Assembly: GCA_902805635.1 (NCBI GenBank)
Contig: CADCTC010000076.1
Span: 1-61,299 of the forward strand
Length of the DNA: 61,299 nt
Reading direction: 5' to 3'
DNA from: an uncultured Chloroflexota bacterium
GTDB taxonomy: Bacteria > Chloroflexota > UBA11872 > UBA12225
Both the position numbers and the translations under genes were made by a program. The notes below the pieces were generated by a model. It had not been told where the DNA came from, did no database searches, and worked only from the letters and a program-made list of their open reading frames with translations. Shown here piece after piece: positions 1 through 8,164 of this stretch (positions are counted from its first letter, which is position 1; each line of letters begins with the position of its first letter).

Positions 1-1162
1 TCTTTATGTGGCAGCGCAGCATGTTCAGCCCCAGGTCCTTGGCCGCCTGCACGTCCGCCCGGATCGCATCGTCGCTGGGGTAGCTGTGCAGCGCGTCGGG
101 GTGAAACGCCTGGTCCAGCGCGCCCCGCAGGTACACCGGCTCCCCGTTCAGCAGGACGTACTCGTACGGCTTGTCCTCCCACCTCCCACGTGAGACCGAG
201 CGGAGGCCGAAATAGGTGGAGATGCGGTCGTCGAGCTGGCCGGGCGCGGAGAGAGTCACCGTGCAGTCGTACAGGTGGGGGTCTTCCGGGGACCAGGCGC
301 GCGGCGCGGGCACCTGGACGTCCAGGCGCGCCGTTGTCCCACCGGCCGCGACCGTCACGGACTGCTCCTCCGCCGGGAACGCGCCGTCCACGGACTCCAC
401 TCGCAGCTGGTAGGCACTGTCCGGGGCGGCGGTATCGGCGGCTATGCCGATGTCGAACGAAGCGCTACCCGCCTCCAGATTGGGGGTGACGTGGATCCTG
501 GTGAGGTGCGCCGCGGGACGGCCCTCCAGCCATACCGTCTGCCAGATGCCGCCACTGGGTGTGTACCAGCGCTCCACCTGCTTGCCGAGCGGCTGCTCGG
601 CGCTCGATGTGTCCCAGGCGCGCACGGTGAGCGTGGCGGTCTTTCCTGGACGCACATGGCGGGAGAGATCAAGGTAGAACGGAGTGTAGCCGCCGCTGTG
701 CTCTCCGGCGAAGCGGCCGTCGATCCACACCCGCGCGCTCCAATCCACTGCTCCAAAGCACAGCCACGGTCGCAGCCGCCACTCGCTGCCGGTGCTTGTC
801 GCGTTGCCGGCGCTGCCCCACTCGCCGGGGACTTCGACAGTGCGCTGGTACCACGCCGCTCCCTTGTAGTCGGCGTCTCCAATCTCTGAGAGACGGCTCT
901 CCCAGGGGAAGGGCACCACGATCTCCTTCGCGAATGGGTCGCCGGTGCGCACGCCTCTACCCGGCTCGAAGTTCAGCCCGGCTGCGTCGGCGCCACTTGA
1001 TGCCGAGCGTACGTCTGGGTGCGGCAGCCGATACCAGCGGTTCTGCTCGCCGATGTCCTTCGGATCAAAGCCGAAGCGCCAGCGGCCGTTCAGGGTCAGC
1101 CAGGGATCACGCTGAAAGATCGGGCGCGGGTGCTCTGGATGAGGGATTGCGCTGTCGGTCAT
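1..1162 (-). CDS. Glycoside hydrolase family 2 protein (beta-galactosidase/glucuronidase-like), partial
   Basis: Reading from an ATG at 1162, the frame stays open to the window edge, so only the first ~387 residues are present. AGGAG lies about 11 nt upstream of the start. The N-terminal half is the GH2 sugar-binding jelly roll (VWIDGRFAGEHSGGY near residues 142-156), followed by the immunoglobulin-like domain. The visible end (LGLNMLRCHIK) is the first strand of the TIM barrel. The catalytic glutamates lie outside the window, so substrate cannot be judged. There is no signal peptide. It is the last gene of the minus-strand operon that begins with the solute-binding protein at 5587, and would hydrolyse an imported beta-glycoside in the cytoplasm. 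Confidence 0.85.
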   Translation of the reverse strand, partial: MTDSAIPHPEHPRPIFQRDPWLTLNGRWRFGFDPKDIGEQNRWYRLPHPDVRSASSGADAAGLNFEPGRGVRTGDPFAKEIVVPFPWESRLSEIGDADYKGAAWYQRTVEVPGEWGSAGNATSTGSEWRLRPWLCFGAVDWSARVWIDGRFAGEHSGGYTPFYLDLSRHVRPGKTATLTVRAWDTSSAEQPLGKQVERWYTPSGGIWQTVWLEGRPAAHLTRIHVTPNLEAGSASFDIGIAADTAAPDSAYQLRVESVDGAFPAEEQSVTVAAGGTTARLDVQVPAPRAWSPEDPHLYDCTVTLSAPGQLDDRISTYFGLRSVSRGRWEDKPYEYVLLNGEPVYLRGALDQAFHPDALHSYPSDDAIRADVQAAKDLGLNMLRCHIK

Positions 1163-1255
1163 CAAAGGGCAGCTCCTGTCCTGTACGGAGATCGAGATTG
1201 CGTGAGGATACGCCGTTCACCGGCAGAGTGCGCTGGCACCCCCGCAGCGGTGTGG

Positions 1256-2368
1256 TCACTCGCGCTTGCCGAACAGTGCCACCAGCTCGGGACGCAGCGG
1301 GTAGCGCAATGGTTCGCCTGCAAAGTGGCGGCGCGCTTCCTCGCACTGTGCCAGGAAGACGCCCTGATGCGCTCCACGGGTATTTCCTGCCCGGTGTGGC
1401 GTGTGAATGACGTTGGGCAGCGTGCGCCAGGGGCTGTCCGGCGCCGGCGGCTCGGGCTCATATACGTCGATCGCGGCGCGCAGCTCCCCTGCGTGCAGGC
1501 GCGCCAGCAGGGGTGCTTGCTCTACTACCGCCATGCGCGACACCAGGACGAACACGGCGTCGCGTGGCAGCGCGGCGATCACTTCGTGGTTGATCGTGCC
1601 GATCGTTTCCGGCGTCGGCGGCGTGGCGACGAAGAATACCTCGCTGCGCGCCGCCAGCGCGACCAGGTTTTCCGCCTTGCGCCCGCCGGCGGCGGTGATG
1701 CGCTCGGCCGGAACGTAGGGATCGTACGCTTCCCAGTCAGTCTCGAACGGCGCGAGAAAGCGCGCCAGGTGGCGGTGGATCTCGCCAAAGCTTGCCAGCC
1801 CCACGCGGCGGCCGTGCAGCCGGTCTGGCCAGTCCGGCACTTCCAGCATATCTACCCACCCGCCGCGTCCCACAACCTCGTGCTCCTGCGGGATGCGCCG
1901 CAGCGCAGCCAGGGCCAACGCCAGCTCGTGCTCCGCCACCCACGGACTCATGATCGGCGCGGTCTCAGAGAAGGCAATCCCGCGCGCCAGGGCAGTGTTC
2001 ATGTCCACGAAGCTGGCTTGCCGGTAGTGGCAGGTGGAGCCAATGAACCGCAGTCGCGGCGCCCGCTCCAGGCGATCTGCCGTGAGGGTGCCGATGCCCT
2101 GCGGCCCCCAGCCACACAGCAGCAGCGCGTCGGCATCGTGGAGGGCGGCGTCGATCTGCGTTCCCCGCTCCGCCTCTGGTACCGCCGGATCTACAAGGAT
2201 CGCCTGCCAATCCGCGAAGGCGTCTAGCGTACGCTCAGCCATCCCGCTCCAGTGGCGCGCGTCGGAGCGGGGCGACTTCGCAACCACGATTCGCGGCCGT
2301 CCCTGACGACGCTGTCCGACACTCACCGGCTCACCGTGGGAGGCTTCTGGCGGTTCACCATGGCTCAA
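1256..2368 (-). CDS. D-isomer-specific 2-hydroxyacid dehydrogenase family protein
   Basis: 370 residues. The NAD-binding domain follows the usual order. The catalytic triad can be placed as Arg278 (VSRMAVVE), Glu306 (DVYEPEP) and His325 (HTPHRAG). The dinucleotide loop is unusual: residues 189-199 read VGLASFGEIHR, so two of the three glycines of GxGxxG are replaced by Ser and His. The family oxidises or reduces 2-hydroxy/2-keto acids with NAD(P). The TTG start overlaps the cupin stop (TTGA); an in-frame GTG about 15 codons later is an alternative. It sits between the cupin and GH2 genes, which suggests a sugar-acid step. Confidence 0.8.
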   Translation of the reverse strand: MSHGEPPEASHGEPVSVGQRRQGRPRIVVAKSPRSDARHWSGMAERTLDAFADWQAILVDPAVPEAERGTQIDAALHDADALLLCGWGPQGIGTLTADRLERAPRLRFIGSTCHYRQASFVDMNTALARGIAFSETAPIMSPWVAEHELALALAALRRIPQEHEVVGRGGWVDMLEVPDWPDRLHGRRVGLASFGEIHRHLARFLAPFETDWEAYDPYVPAERITAAGGRKAENLVALAARSEVFFVATPPTPETIGTINHEVIAALPRDAVFVLVSRMAVVEQAPLLARLHAGELRAAIDVYEPEPPAPDSPWRTLPNVIHTPHRAGNTRGAHQGVFLAQCEEARRHFAGEPLRYPLRPELVALFGKRE

Positions 2369-3009
2369 ACCCGGTTAGGCCGCGGTTCTGCCCGGCCGTG
2401 CGTGTGTTCCCAGAGGTGGCCCTTGCGCCTTTGGCCTTCTGGTGCGGTCTCGAAGAACACAGCGCGCACTGGCTCGTGCACTTCCGTGAAGTCGTGGTGG
2501 TGGCCCATGCCGGTGGCGACGCAGTCGCCGGGGCCGACCTCGTAGCGCTTCCCCTCAGAGTACGCCACGCCACGGCCCTCGTAGACGATCCAGTACTCGT
2601 CGCAGTCGTGGAAGTGGTTGTCGAACACGGTGCTCTTGGGGTTGGGCTGCGGGTCACCACGGTCGGCCGTGCCGTCGGCCGGCCGCGGGACGAAGACTCC
2701 GTAGCCGGCCTGGTCCGCGAGCTCGCCGCACATGCGGATGAGCGTCACCGGCTCCAGCGCCTCACGAACGGCGAACGTACCGGTCTCACCGTCCAGAGCG
2801 AACTTGAAGTCGCCCCGTCCCTTCTCCGCCGCGTCCACGGTGCCCAGACCCGGCACTTCCAGGCGGCAGGCGCCGGCGCCGACGACCAGCCGCTCGTAGC
2901 GCCCGGCGCGCTCAAACGTGTGCGACCCACCGGCCGGCAGGCGCACGATCTCGAAGAACTTCAGGCCGCACCAGGCCGGGGCGGTCTCGCCGCTGCGGAA
3001 GACCGGCAC
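2365..3009 (-). CDS. Cupin domain protein
   Basis: 214 residues. The C-terminal half carries cupin motif 1 (His132, His134 and Glu138 in HFHDCDEYW) and a His cluster at 170-172 for motif 2, which together suggest a metal-binding beta-barrel. The N-terminal half looks like a degenerate second barrel, so this may be a bicupin. The function could be isomerisation or dioxygenation of a sugar derivative, or small-molecule sensing; the sequence does not decide. A GTG start lies 4 nt past the Gfo/Idh stop and no clear ribosome binding site is seen, so translation is probably coupled to the upstream gene. Confidence 0.8.
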   Translation of the reverse strand: MPVFRSGETAPAWCGLKFFEIVRLPAGGSHTFERAGRYERLVVGAGACRLEVPGLGTVDAAEKGRGDFKFALDGETGTFAVREALEPVTLIRMCGELADQAGYGVFVPRPADGTADRGDPQPNPKSTVFDNHFHDCDEYWIVYEGRGVAYSEGKRYEVGPGDCVATGMGHHHDFTEVHEPVRAVFFETAPEGQRRKGHLWEHTHGRAEPRPNRV

Positions 3010-3013
3010 GTTG

Positions 3014-4135
3014 CTAAACGCCCGCCATCGCGGGTGCGGCTGTTGCCGAGCTGGCCACTCCGTTTTGTCCGGGAGCCGGGGCAGCGTCTAGGCCGGCACG
3101 CAGGAACGCCTGCACGTCCACCACCTGGTGCTTGTCCGCGGCTTCAATGGCACCGAACAGCATTGCCACGCTCTGGAGGTTGTCTTCCAGCGTGGTCGCG
3201 GGGGCGGGGCCACCCTCCAGCCACGTGAGGAACTCGTCTACGATCCACTGGTGCCCCTCGTAGGTGGCCGTCACCGGCGGTACCTCCTCGGTGATTAGCC
3301 CTTTGCCGCGCGTGAAGCGGTTGATGCGCACGATCCGGTCGCGGCCCACCGTGACGGCGCCGCCCTCGCATTCGGCGCGGTACAGCTCGGCGTGCCAGTT
3401 GTTTTGCTCGCCGGCGGCAGTGCCGGACCCTTCGTAGCTCGCGCGCACGCCGTTGGTCATCTCCATGAGATAGAGCGCGTTGAACGCGCCCTTGGACGTG
3501 CTCCAGTCCGCGTTCCACTCCAGCCCCGTCAGCCGGCCGCAGTTAGCGTCCGCCAGGTTGCGCAGCATGTCGAAGTGGTGGATAGAGCCCTCTACCAGCA
3601 GGCCGTGCGGGATCTCGTGCCGGAAGACTTTGCCCCACGAGGCGTACTTCCGGTAGTCTGCCGCGAAGCGCCCTGCGACGTAATTCAGCCGCCCCAGCTC
3701 GCCGCTGCGCAGCACCTGGCGCAGCGTCAAGTTTGGCACGGCGTAACGGTAGTTCTGAACCACCTGCATCTTCAGCCTGGCGCCGTTCACCGCGGCGTTG
3801 ATGCGCAGGCACGCCTCCGAGGTGTCGGCGATTGGCTTCTCGCTCAGGATTGGCAGGCCACGCCGTACCGCGTGCATCACCGCGTCCTCGTGGTAGGCCG
3901 GCGGGATGACGATGGCGCAGAAGTCGGCGTCTACCGTCTCGAATGCCGGGCTGAGCTGGGTGAAGCGGCGGCTCGCCGGCAGGCCCAGGAAATCGCCGGC
4001 ATCGGACAGCACCTGCTCGCTCACGTCCACCAGCCCCACCACCTCCAGCCGTTCCTTGAAGGGCGGGAAGAAGCGGCGCAGCCAGTTGCCCGCCATCCCG
4101 CCGCCGCCGATCATCAGGCACCGTTTCGCTGCCAC
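3014..4135 (-). CDS. Gfo/Idh/MocA family oxidoreductase
   Basis: 373 residues. The N-terminal Rossmann fold has MIGGGGMAGNW as its nucleotide loop. It is followed by the family EKP motif (LSEKPIADT, near residue 99) and the C-terminal alpha/beta substrate domain with HHFDMLRNL, whose histidines commonly line the active site. Such enzymes oxidise or reduce sugar hydroxyls with NAD(P). A GTG start at 4135 is supported by AAGGAG about 10 nt upstream. The Ala/Pro-rich last ~20 residues are probably disordered. It is the second gene of the operon, directly after the solute-binding protein, so it is a likely first intracellular step. Confidence 0.88.
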   Translation of the reverse strand: MAAKRCLMIGGGGMAGNWLRRFFPPFKERLEVVGLVDVSEQVLSDAGDFLGLPASRRFTQLSPAFETVDADFCAIVIPPAYHEDAVMHAVRRGLPILSEKPIADTSEACLRINAAVNGARLKMQVVQNYRYAVPNLTLRQVLRSGELGRLNYVAGRFAADYRKYASWGKVFRHEIPHGLLVEGSIHHFDMLRNLADANCGRLTGLEWNADWSTSKGAFNALYLMEMTNGVRASYEGSGTAAGEQNNWHAELYRAECEGGAVTVGRDRIVRINRFTRGKGLITEEVPPVTATYEGHQWIVDEFLTWLEGGPAPATTLEDNLQSVAMLFGAIEAADKHQVVDVQAFLRAGLDAAPAPGQNGVASSATAAPAMAGV

Positions 4136-4213
4136 GTTGTTGCTCCTTCGTCGATCCGGCTTAGAGGGTATGCCGGTCCGGCAGACCTGTACCAGGTGAG
4201 GACGCGGCCCGCG

Positions 4214-5587
4214 CTAGACCGTGCCGAACACCGTCTTGTTGACACGCTCGTCAGCTTCCTTGAGCGTGTCCTGCACCGAGCGCTGGCCGCGCCACATCGG
4301 ACCAAACGACTCGTTCAGCTCGCGCAGCATGTCCTGTTGCTTGGCGCCCTGCCACGCGAGGCTGAGATCCTTGGCCTGCTCGAAGAAGGCCTGCACGTTC
4401 TTGGGCTGCGGGTTGGACTTGGCGAACGTCTCGGCCAGCTTGGCGTCGTTGAGCGCCGGCAGCGCGAACGCTTTCTGCGCCACCACCTCAAGCCCCTCGC
4501 GCGAGCTGAGGAACTTCACCAGCTCCCAGGCTGCGTCGGGCACCTTGGAGGGTGCGGCGACGCCGTTCTCGACCATGGTGGCGGTGGTAGTGCGGGTCTT
4601 CTTGCGGGGCAAGCGCACCACGTCGTACTTGAAGCCGGCCTGCCGCCCGAACTCGTTGTTGCGCGCCAGCGTGAACGCGCCGGATACCTCCATCGCGGTC
4701 GCGCCGGCCGGGAACGGATTGGGCGGCACTTGCGTGCCTGGCGGCGCCATCACGCGGTGACGGTGCGCGAGGTCTACCAGGAACTGGAACGCCTCCCGCC
4801 CCTCAGCCGTGTTGAGCGTGAGCTTCTTGCCCTCTTTGTCCAGGACACTGCCGCCGGCCACAAGCAGGAACGACGACCAGAACCAGTGGGAGTTGGGCGT
4901 GAACGGCATGCCACTGTACTCGCCGTTGGCGCGTACGATCCGCTGTCCCGCGCTGGTCCAGTCGTCCCACGTCCATGCATCCGTGGGCGCTGCTACGCCC
5001 GCCTTCTCGAAGGCCGTGGGGCTGTAGTACAGGACGACCGGCCCAAGCTCGGCCGGCAGCGCCGTCAGCTTGCCGTCCGCCACGAGGAACGACCACGCGT
5101 CCTTGAAGTACTGCTCCGGCTTGACCTCCTTATCGACCTTGACGTACGGATTGAGGTCGAGCAGCCCGCCCTGTCCCACGAGCGACTGGTGGTAGCCGAT
5201 AGTGGTCCAGACGTGGTCGGGGGGCGTGCCGGCGGCGAAGCGGGCGGTTAGCCAGCCGAAGCGGTTGCCGTTCTCGATCACCTCGTACTGCACGCTGATC
5301 TTCGGGCGCTTGGTGGCGAAGGCCGCCACCTGCGCCTTGCGCACGTCGTGCTCCTCCTGCGCCCCGGCAAAGGCGGCCACCAGGGTGGTCTGCTGCCCGC
5401 CGTACAGCGCCACCTGCGGCCCCGCCTGCTGGCCGGCGCCGCACGCGGCCAGCGCGGTCGCCGCCAGGGCGCCGGCCGGCACACTGGCAGCCAGGATGTG
5501 GCGGCGCGTCGCGCCCAGGCCGCGCGCAGCAGGCGCCCGCGTCGCCGAGCTCGCCGGTGCCATGGAATGGATGTTGACTTTGGTCAC
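4214..5587 (-). CDS. Extracellular sugar-binding lipoprotein (ABC family 1 type)
   Basis: 457 residues. The leader has a twin-arginine motif (TRRHILAAS near residue 28) and a lipobox ending LAAC, so the product is probably Tat-exported and lipid-anchored. The mature part has the marks of family-1 solute-binding proteins: AAGTPPDHVW, VVLYYSPTAFEKAG and a TWDDW element in the hinge region. A GTG start at 5587 has GGGAGA upstream. It is the first gene of the minus-strand operon and diverges from an AraC gene. No permease or ATPase gene is near. Confidence 0.88.
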   Translation of the reverse strand: MTKVNIHSMAPASSATRAPAARGLGATRRHILAASVPAGALAATALAACGAGQQAGPQVALYGGQQTTLVAAFAGAQEEHDVRKAQVAAFATKRPKISVQYEVIENGNRFGWLTARFAAGTPPDHVWTTIGYHQSLVGQGGLLDLNPYVKVDKEVKPEQYFKDAWSFLVADGKLTALPAELGPVVLYYSPTAFEKAGVAAPTDAWTWDDWTSAGQRIVRANGEYSGMPFTPNSHWFWSSFLLVAGGSVLDKEGKKLTLNTAEGREAFQFLVDLAHRHRVMAPPGTQVPPNPFPAGATAMEVSGAFTLARNNEFGRQAGFKYDVVRLPRKKTRTTTATMVENGVAAPSKVPDAAWELVKFLSSREGLEVVAQKAFALPALNDAKLAETFAKSNPQPKNVQAFFEQAKDLSLAWQGAKQQDMLRELNESFGPMWRGQRSVQDTLKEADERVNKTVFGTV

Positions 5588-5660
5588 TGTGCTGTCTCCC
5601 TCATGATGTCCGGCAGCCGCGCGGCCCCCACGGCCGGCTACCGCCCATCACTCCCGGCCG

Positions 5661-5690
5661 ATTGTGGGGCCGGCCGGGTTGGAATACAAT
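5661..5690. promoter_or_regulatory. Possible overlapping divergent promoters with inverted ends
   Basis: Between the solute-binding protein and the AraC gene, ATTGT at 5661 and ACAAT at 5686-5690 form inverted ends 20 bp apart. On the plus strand this reads TTGTGG-N17-TACAAT. On the minus strand it reads TTGTAT-N18-CACAAT. Each strand's -10-like box is therefore the other's -35-like box. The matches are moderate, and the site overlaps the proposed AraC ATG, so the exact role is unsure. Confidence 0.35.
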
Positions 5691-6711
5691 GGACCTGCCA
5701 CCACAAGGCCAGGACAATCGTCCGTTTGTAGCGAAGCGAGCGCCAGCAGTGCCAGGCTCCGACCACCTCATCCAGCACCGCAAGCGTATTGTGTTCCACG
5801 TGCCGGCCGCCATCGAGCAAGCGTGCGCCTTCCGCTTCCTGCGGGGGGTGCGCGAGCAGTTCGGGAGCGGGATGCCGGTGTTCCGCGATGTGGTCTTCCC
5901 GGACTTCAAGGTCGCCACGGTTGAACGCGGTCGAGGTTGGCTGTCGTGCCGTGGACGGCGAACCGACCTGATGCCGGGGATGGTCTACGTGTTGTTCGAG
6001 GGGGCGCCGGTGAGCTTCGGCCCCGACCCGATTGACCCGATGGAGGTCACGTTCGCCGTCGTTGTGGGTGAAGCGTTCGGGCAGGTCCTGGCGAACGTGG
6101 GCCTTACTCCGGCAGCGCCGGTGGTATCGCTCGGCCCGGCGCCTGAGCTGCGCGAGATCTTCCGGGCGCTGCGCGACCGCCAGGGCGCGTACGTGCTCCG
6201 TGCGCACGGACAGATGTGGTCACTCCTTGCGCGCATTGCGGAGGCGGGTGAGGCGGGGACTCACCCGGCGGAAGCGTCAACAGCGCGGGATGCCGGAGTG
6301 TCACAGACACCGGTCCAGTCGGTGGCGCCGGCAGCGCTGGCCAGCCAGGTGAGCTACGCCAGCCATGATCCGGCGGTGAGCCGCGCGATGGCGGCGGTGC
6401 GCCTGCACTTCCACGAGCCGGAGCTGCGCTTGGCGGATCTCGCGCAGGCCGCGTATCTTGGCCGCTCGCAGTTCGCGGCGCGCTTCCGCCGGGCCACCGG
6501 CTGCACGTCCGGAGACTACCTTGAGAAGCTGCGCCTGGCCGAAGCACGCGCCCTGCTCGCGGATGAAGACCTGTCGGTGTCGGAGGTGGCCTACCGCGCC
6601 GGGTTCAAAGATCCCGCCTACTTCGCGCGTCGCTTCCGGCGGACTACCGGCGAGTCGCCGAGTGAGTTCCGGTCTACCTCCCGCGGACGTGCCGCCACAG
6701 TCACGCCGTGA
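5689..6711 (+). CDS. AraC family transcriptional regulator
   Basis: About 340 residues. The C-terminal ~100 residues form the two-helix-turn-helix DNA-binding unit (LRLADLAQAAYLGRSQFAARF, then LSVSEVAYRAGFKDPAYFARRF). The N-terminal ~190 residues are probably a ligand-sensing cupin-like domain. The ATG at 5689 is the best-looking start, but a TTG at 5662 and GTGs near 5790 are in frame. If the TACAAT box at 5685-5690 is the promoter, a later start is needed. It diverges from the 4214-5587 operon and precedes another solute-binding protein, so it probably controls one or both. Confidence 0.85.
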   Translation: MDLPPQGQDNRPFVAKRAPAVPGSDHLIQHRKRIVFHVPAAIEQACAFRFLRGVREQFGSGMPVFRDVVFPDFKVATVERGRGWLSCRGRRTDLMPGMVYVLFEGAPVSFGPDPIDPMEVTFAVVVGEAFGQVLANVGLTPAAPVVSLGPAPELREIFRALRDRQGAYVLRAHGQMWSLLARIAEAGEAGTHPAEASTARDAGVSQTPVQSVAPAALASQVSYASHDPAVSRAMAAVRLHFHEPELRLADLAQAAYLGRSQFAARFRRATGCTSGDYLEKLRLAEARALLADEDLSVSEVAYRAGFKDPAYFARRFRRTTGESPSEFRSTSRGRAATVTP

Positions 6712-6832
6712 CCAGCAGTTCCAATCGCTTCGTGCTGCGGATGGGTACCATGGCTCAAGTCCACGGCAGGAAGTGGGCGCCGAGCGCAAGGCTCGAGCCC
6801 TGCTACGAGCCGTGAGACACGGGAGATCGACT

Positions 6833-8164
6833 ATGGCCATCAGCCGTCGCGCGCTTGTAGGCGCGCTTGCCACCACCTCTGCCGCCGCGACGCTGGCGGC
6901 GTGCGGCGCTGCCGCTACACCCGGCGGCGACGCGGCTCCCAAGGGAGATTCCTCTAAGCAGCCAGTGCGGCTTTCGGTGTTGACCCACAGCGCCGGGGAG
7001 GCCGACGCGTTCAAGGCAATGTTCGAGGCGTTCAAGACGCGACGGCCGGAGATCACGGTGGACTTCTCTACCGGGACGACCGGCGGAGCGAACGCAGCGT
7101 ACAACGAGAAGCTGGTCAGCCTCGTAGCGGCTGGAGAACCGCCCGACGTGTTCAAGACCGCGCCGTTCGGGTTCGGGCAGCTGGCGCACGGCGGCGCCTA
7201 CCTGGCGCTGGACGATTACGTCAAACGCCAGGCCGCGGAGGTGAAGCCGGATGACTTCTTCCCCTCGCACTATGAGGGCAGCATGTACAAGGGAAAGCTC
7301 TACGCGCTGCCGCAGACCGGCGCGCCGCAGGCGCTGTGGATCAACGTGGACCTCTGGCAGCGCGAGGGGATGCCTCTGCCGGGTTGGGACAGCACCTGGG
7401 CCGATTTGCTCAAGGCGGCCACGGCGATTACCAAGCGCGATGGAGGCGGGCCGGCGCTGCAGTTGGGAACGGGGCGCCCGGACTGGGTGTCCTGGATCTG
7501 GAGCGCGGGCGGCGATATCTACAGCGCGGACGGCAGCAAGATGCTGATCGACCAGGCGCCCGCGCTGGAGGCGCTCACCTGGCTGCAGGAGGCGGTGCAC
7601 AAGCACCGCGTGGCGCCCACCAACCAGGAGCAGGGCGACACGACGCTGTCGGCATTCGAGAATGGCAAGCTGGGCACGTCGTTCGGCAACCGCGGCGGGT
7701 TGGGCCGCTTCCAGACCATCAATGGCTTCACCTTCGACGCCGCGCCGCTGCCCAAGGGACCAAAGGGACGCGTTGCCCAGACGGCCGTCGGCCATACGTC
7801 CATCTCGAGCGTTAGCAAGGCGAAGGACGCCGCCTTTGCGACGCTGGTGTTCATGTGCAGCACAGAGGGGCAGAAGATCCTCATCGGCGACGGAGGCACG
7901 GCGCACCCATCGCGCAGGTCGTCCACCGAGCAGAGCTGGTTTAAGGACTTCAAGCCGGCGCGCGCCAACAGCACGCGCGTGAACACGATTTTCCCGGAAA
8001 CGCTCATCCGCAAGGAGGCGCGCGCGCTCACGCCGCACCCGCGGGAAGCTGAGATCAACCAGACTATCCTGCGCAACCTGGGCGACCTCTGGAGCGGCAG
8101 CAAGCCGCCGCGTGATGTGGCGGCGGCGATCATGGCGGAGACTTCGGCGCTCATGGTGAAGTAA
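6833..8164 (+). CDS. Extracellular sugar-binding lipoprotein
   Basis: 443 residues from ATG 6833, chosen for the GGGAGA 6 nt upstream and the leader it gives: ISRRALVGALATTSAAATLAAC, a Tat motif ending in a lipobox. The open frame extends further upstream but overlaps the AraC 3' end. The mature protein shows the family-1 pattern (AAGEPPDVFKT, ALPQTGAPQALWINVDLW). Its stop overlaps the sulfatase start by one base (TAATG), so the two are co-translated. This suggests a ligand related to the sulfatase product. No permease is present. Confidence 0.88.
   Translation: MAISRRALVGALATTSAAATLAACGAAATPGGDAAPKGDSSKQPVRLSVLTHSAGEADAFKAMFEAFKTRRPEITVDFSTGTTGGANAAYNEKLVSLVAAGEPPDVFKTAPFGFGQLAHGGAYLALDDYVKRQAAEVKPDDFFPSHYEGSMYKGKLYALPQTGAPQALWINVDLWQREGMPLPGWDSTWADLLKAATAITKRDGGGPALQLGTGRPDWVSWIWSAGGDIYSADGSKMLIDQAPALEALTWLQEAVHKHRVAPTNQEQGDTTLSAFENGKLGTSFGNRGGLGRFQTINGFTFDAAPLPKGPKGRVAQTAVGHTSISSVSKAKDAAFATLVFMCSTEGQKILIGDGGTAHPSRRSSTEQSWFKDFKPARANSTRVNTIFPETLIRKEARALTPHPREAEINQTILRNLGDLWSGSKPPRDVAAAIMAETSALMVK

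Noticed and set aside
3392..5251. A 619-codon open frame on the plus strand opposite the Gfo/Idh and solute-binding genes
   Set aside because: It is a reading-frame shadow in GC-rich DNA. It lacks a ribosome binding site and any family motif, while the opposite strand encodes complete, recognisable proteins.
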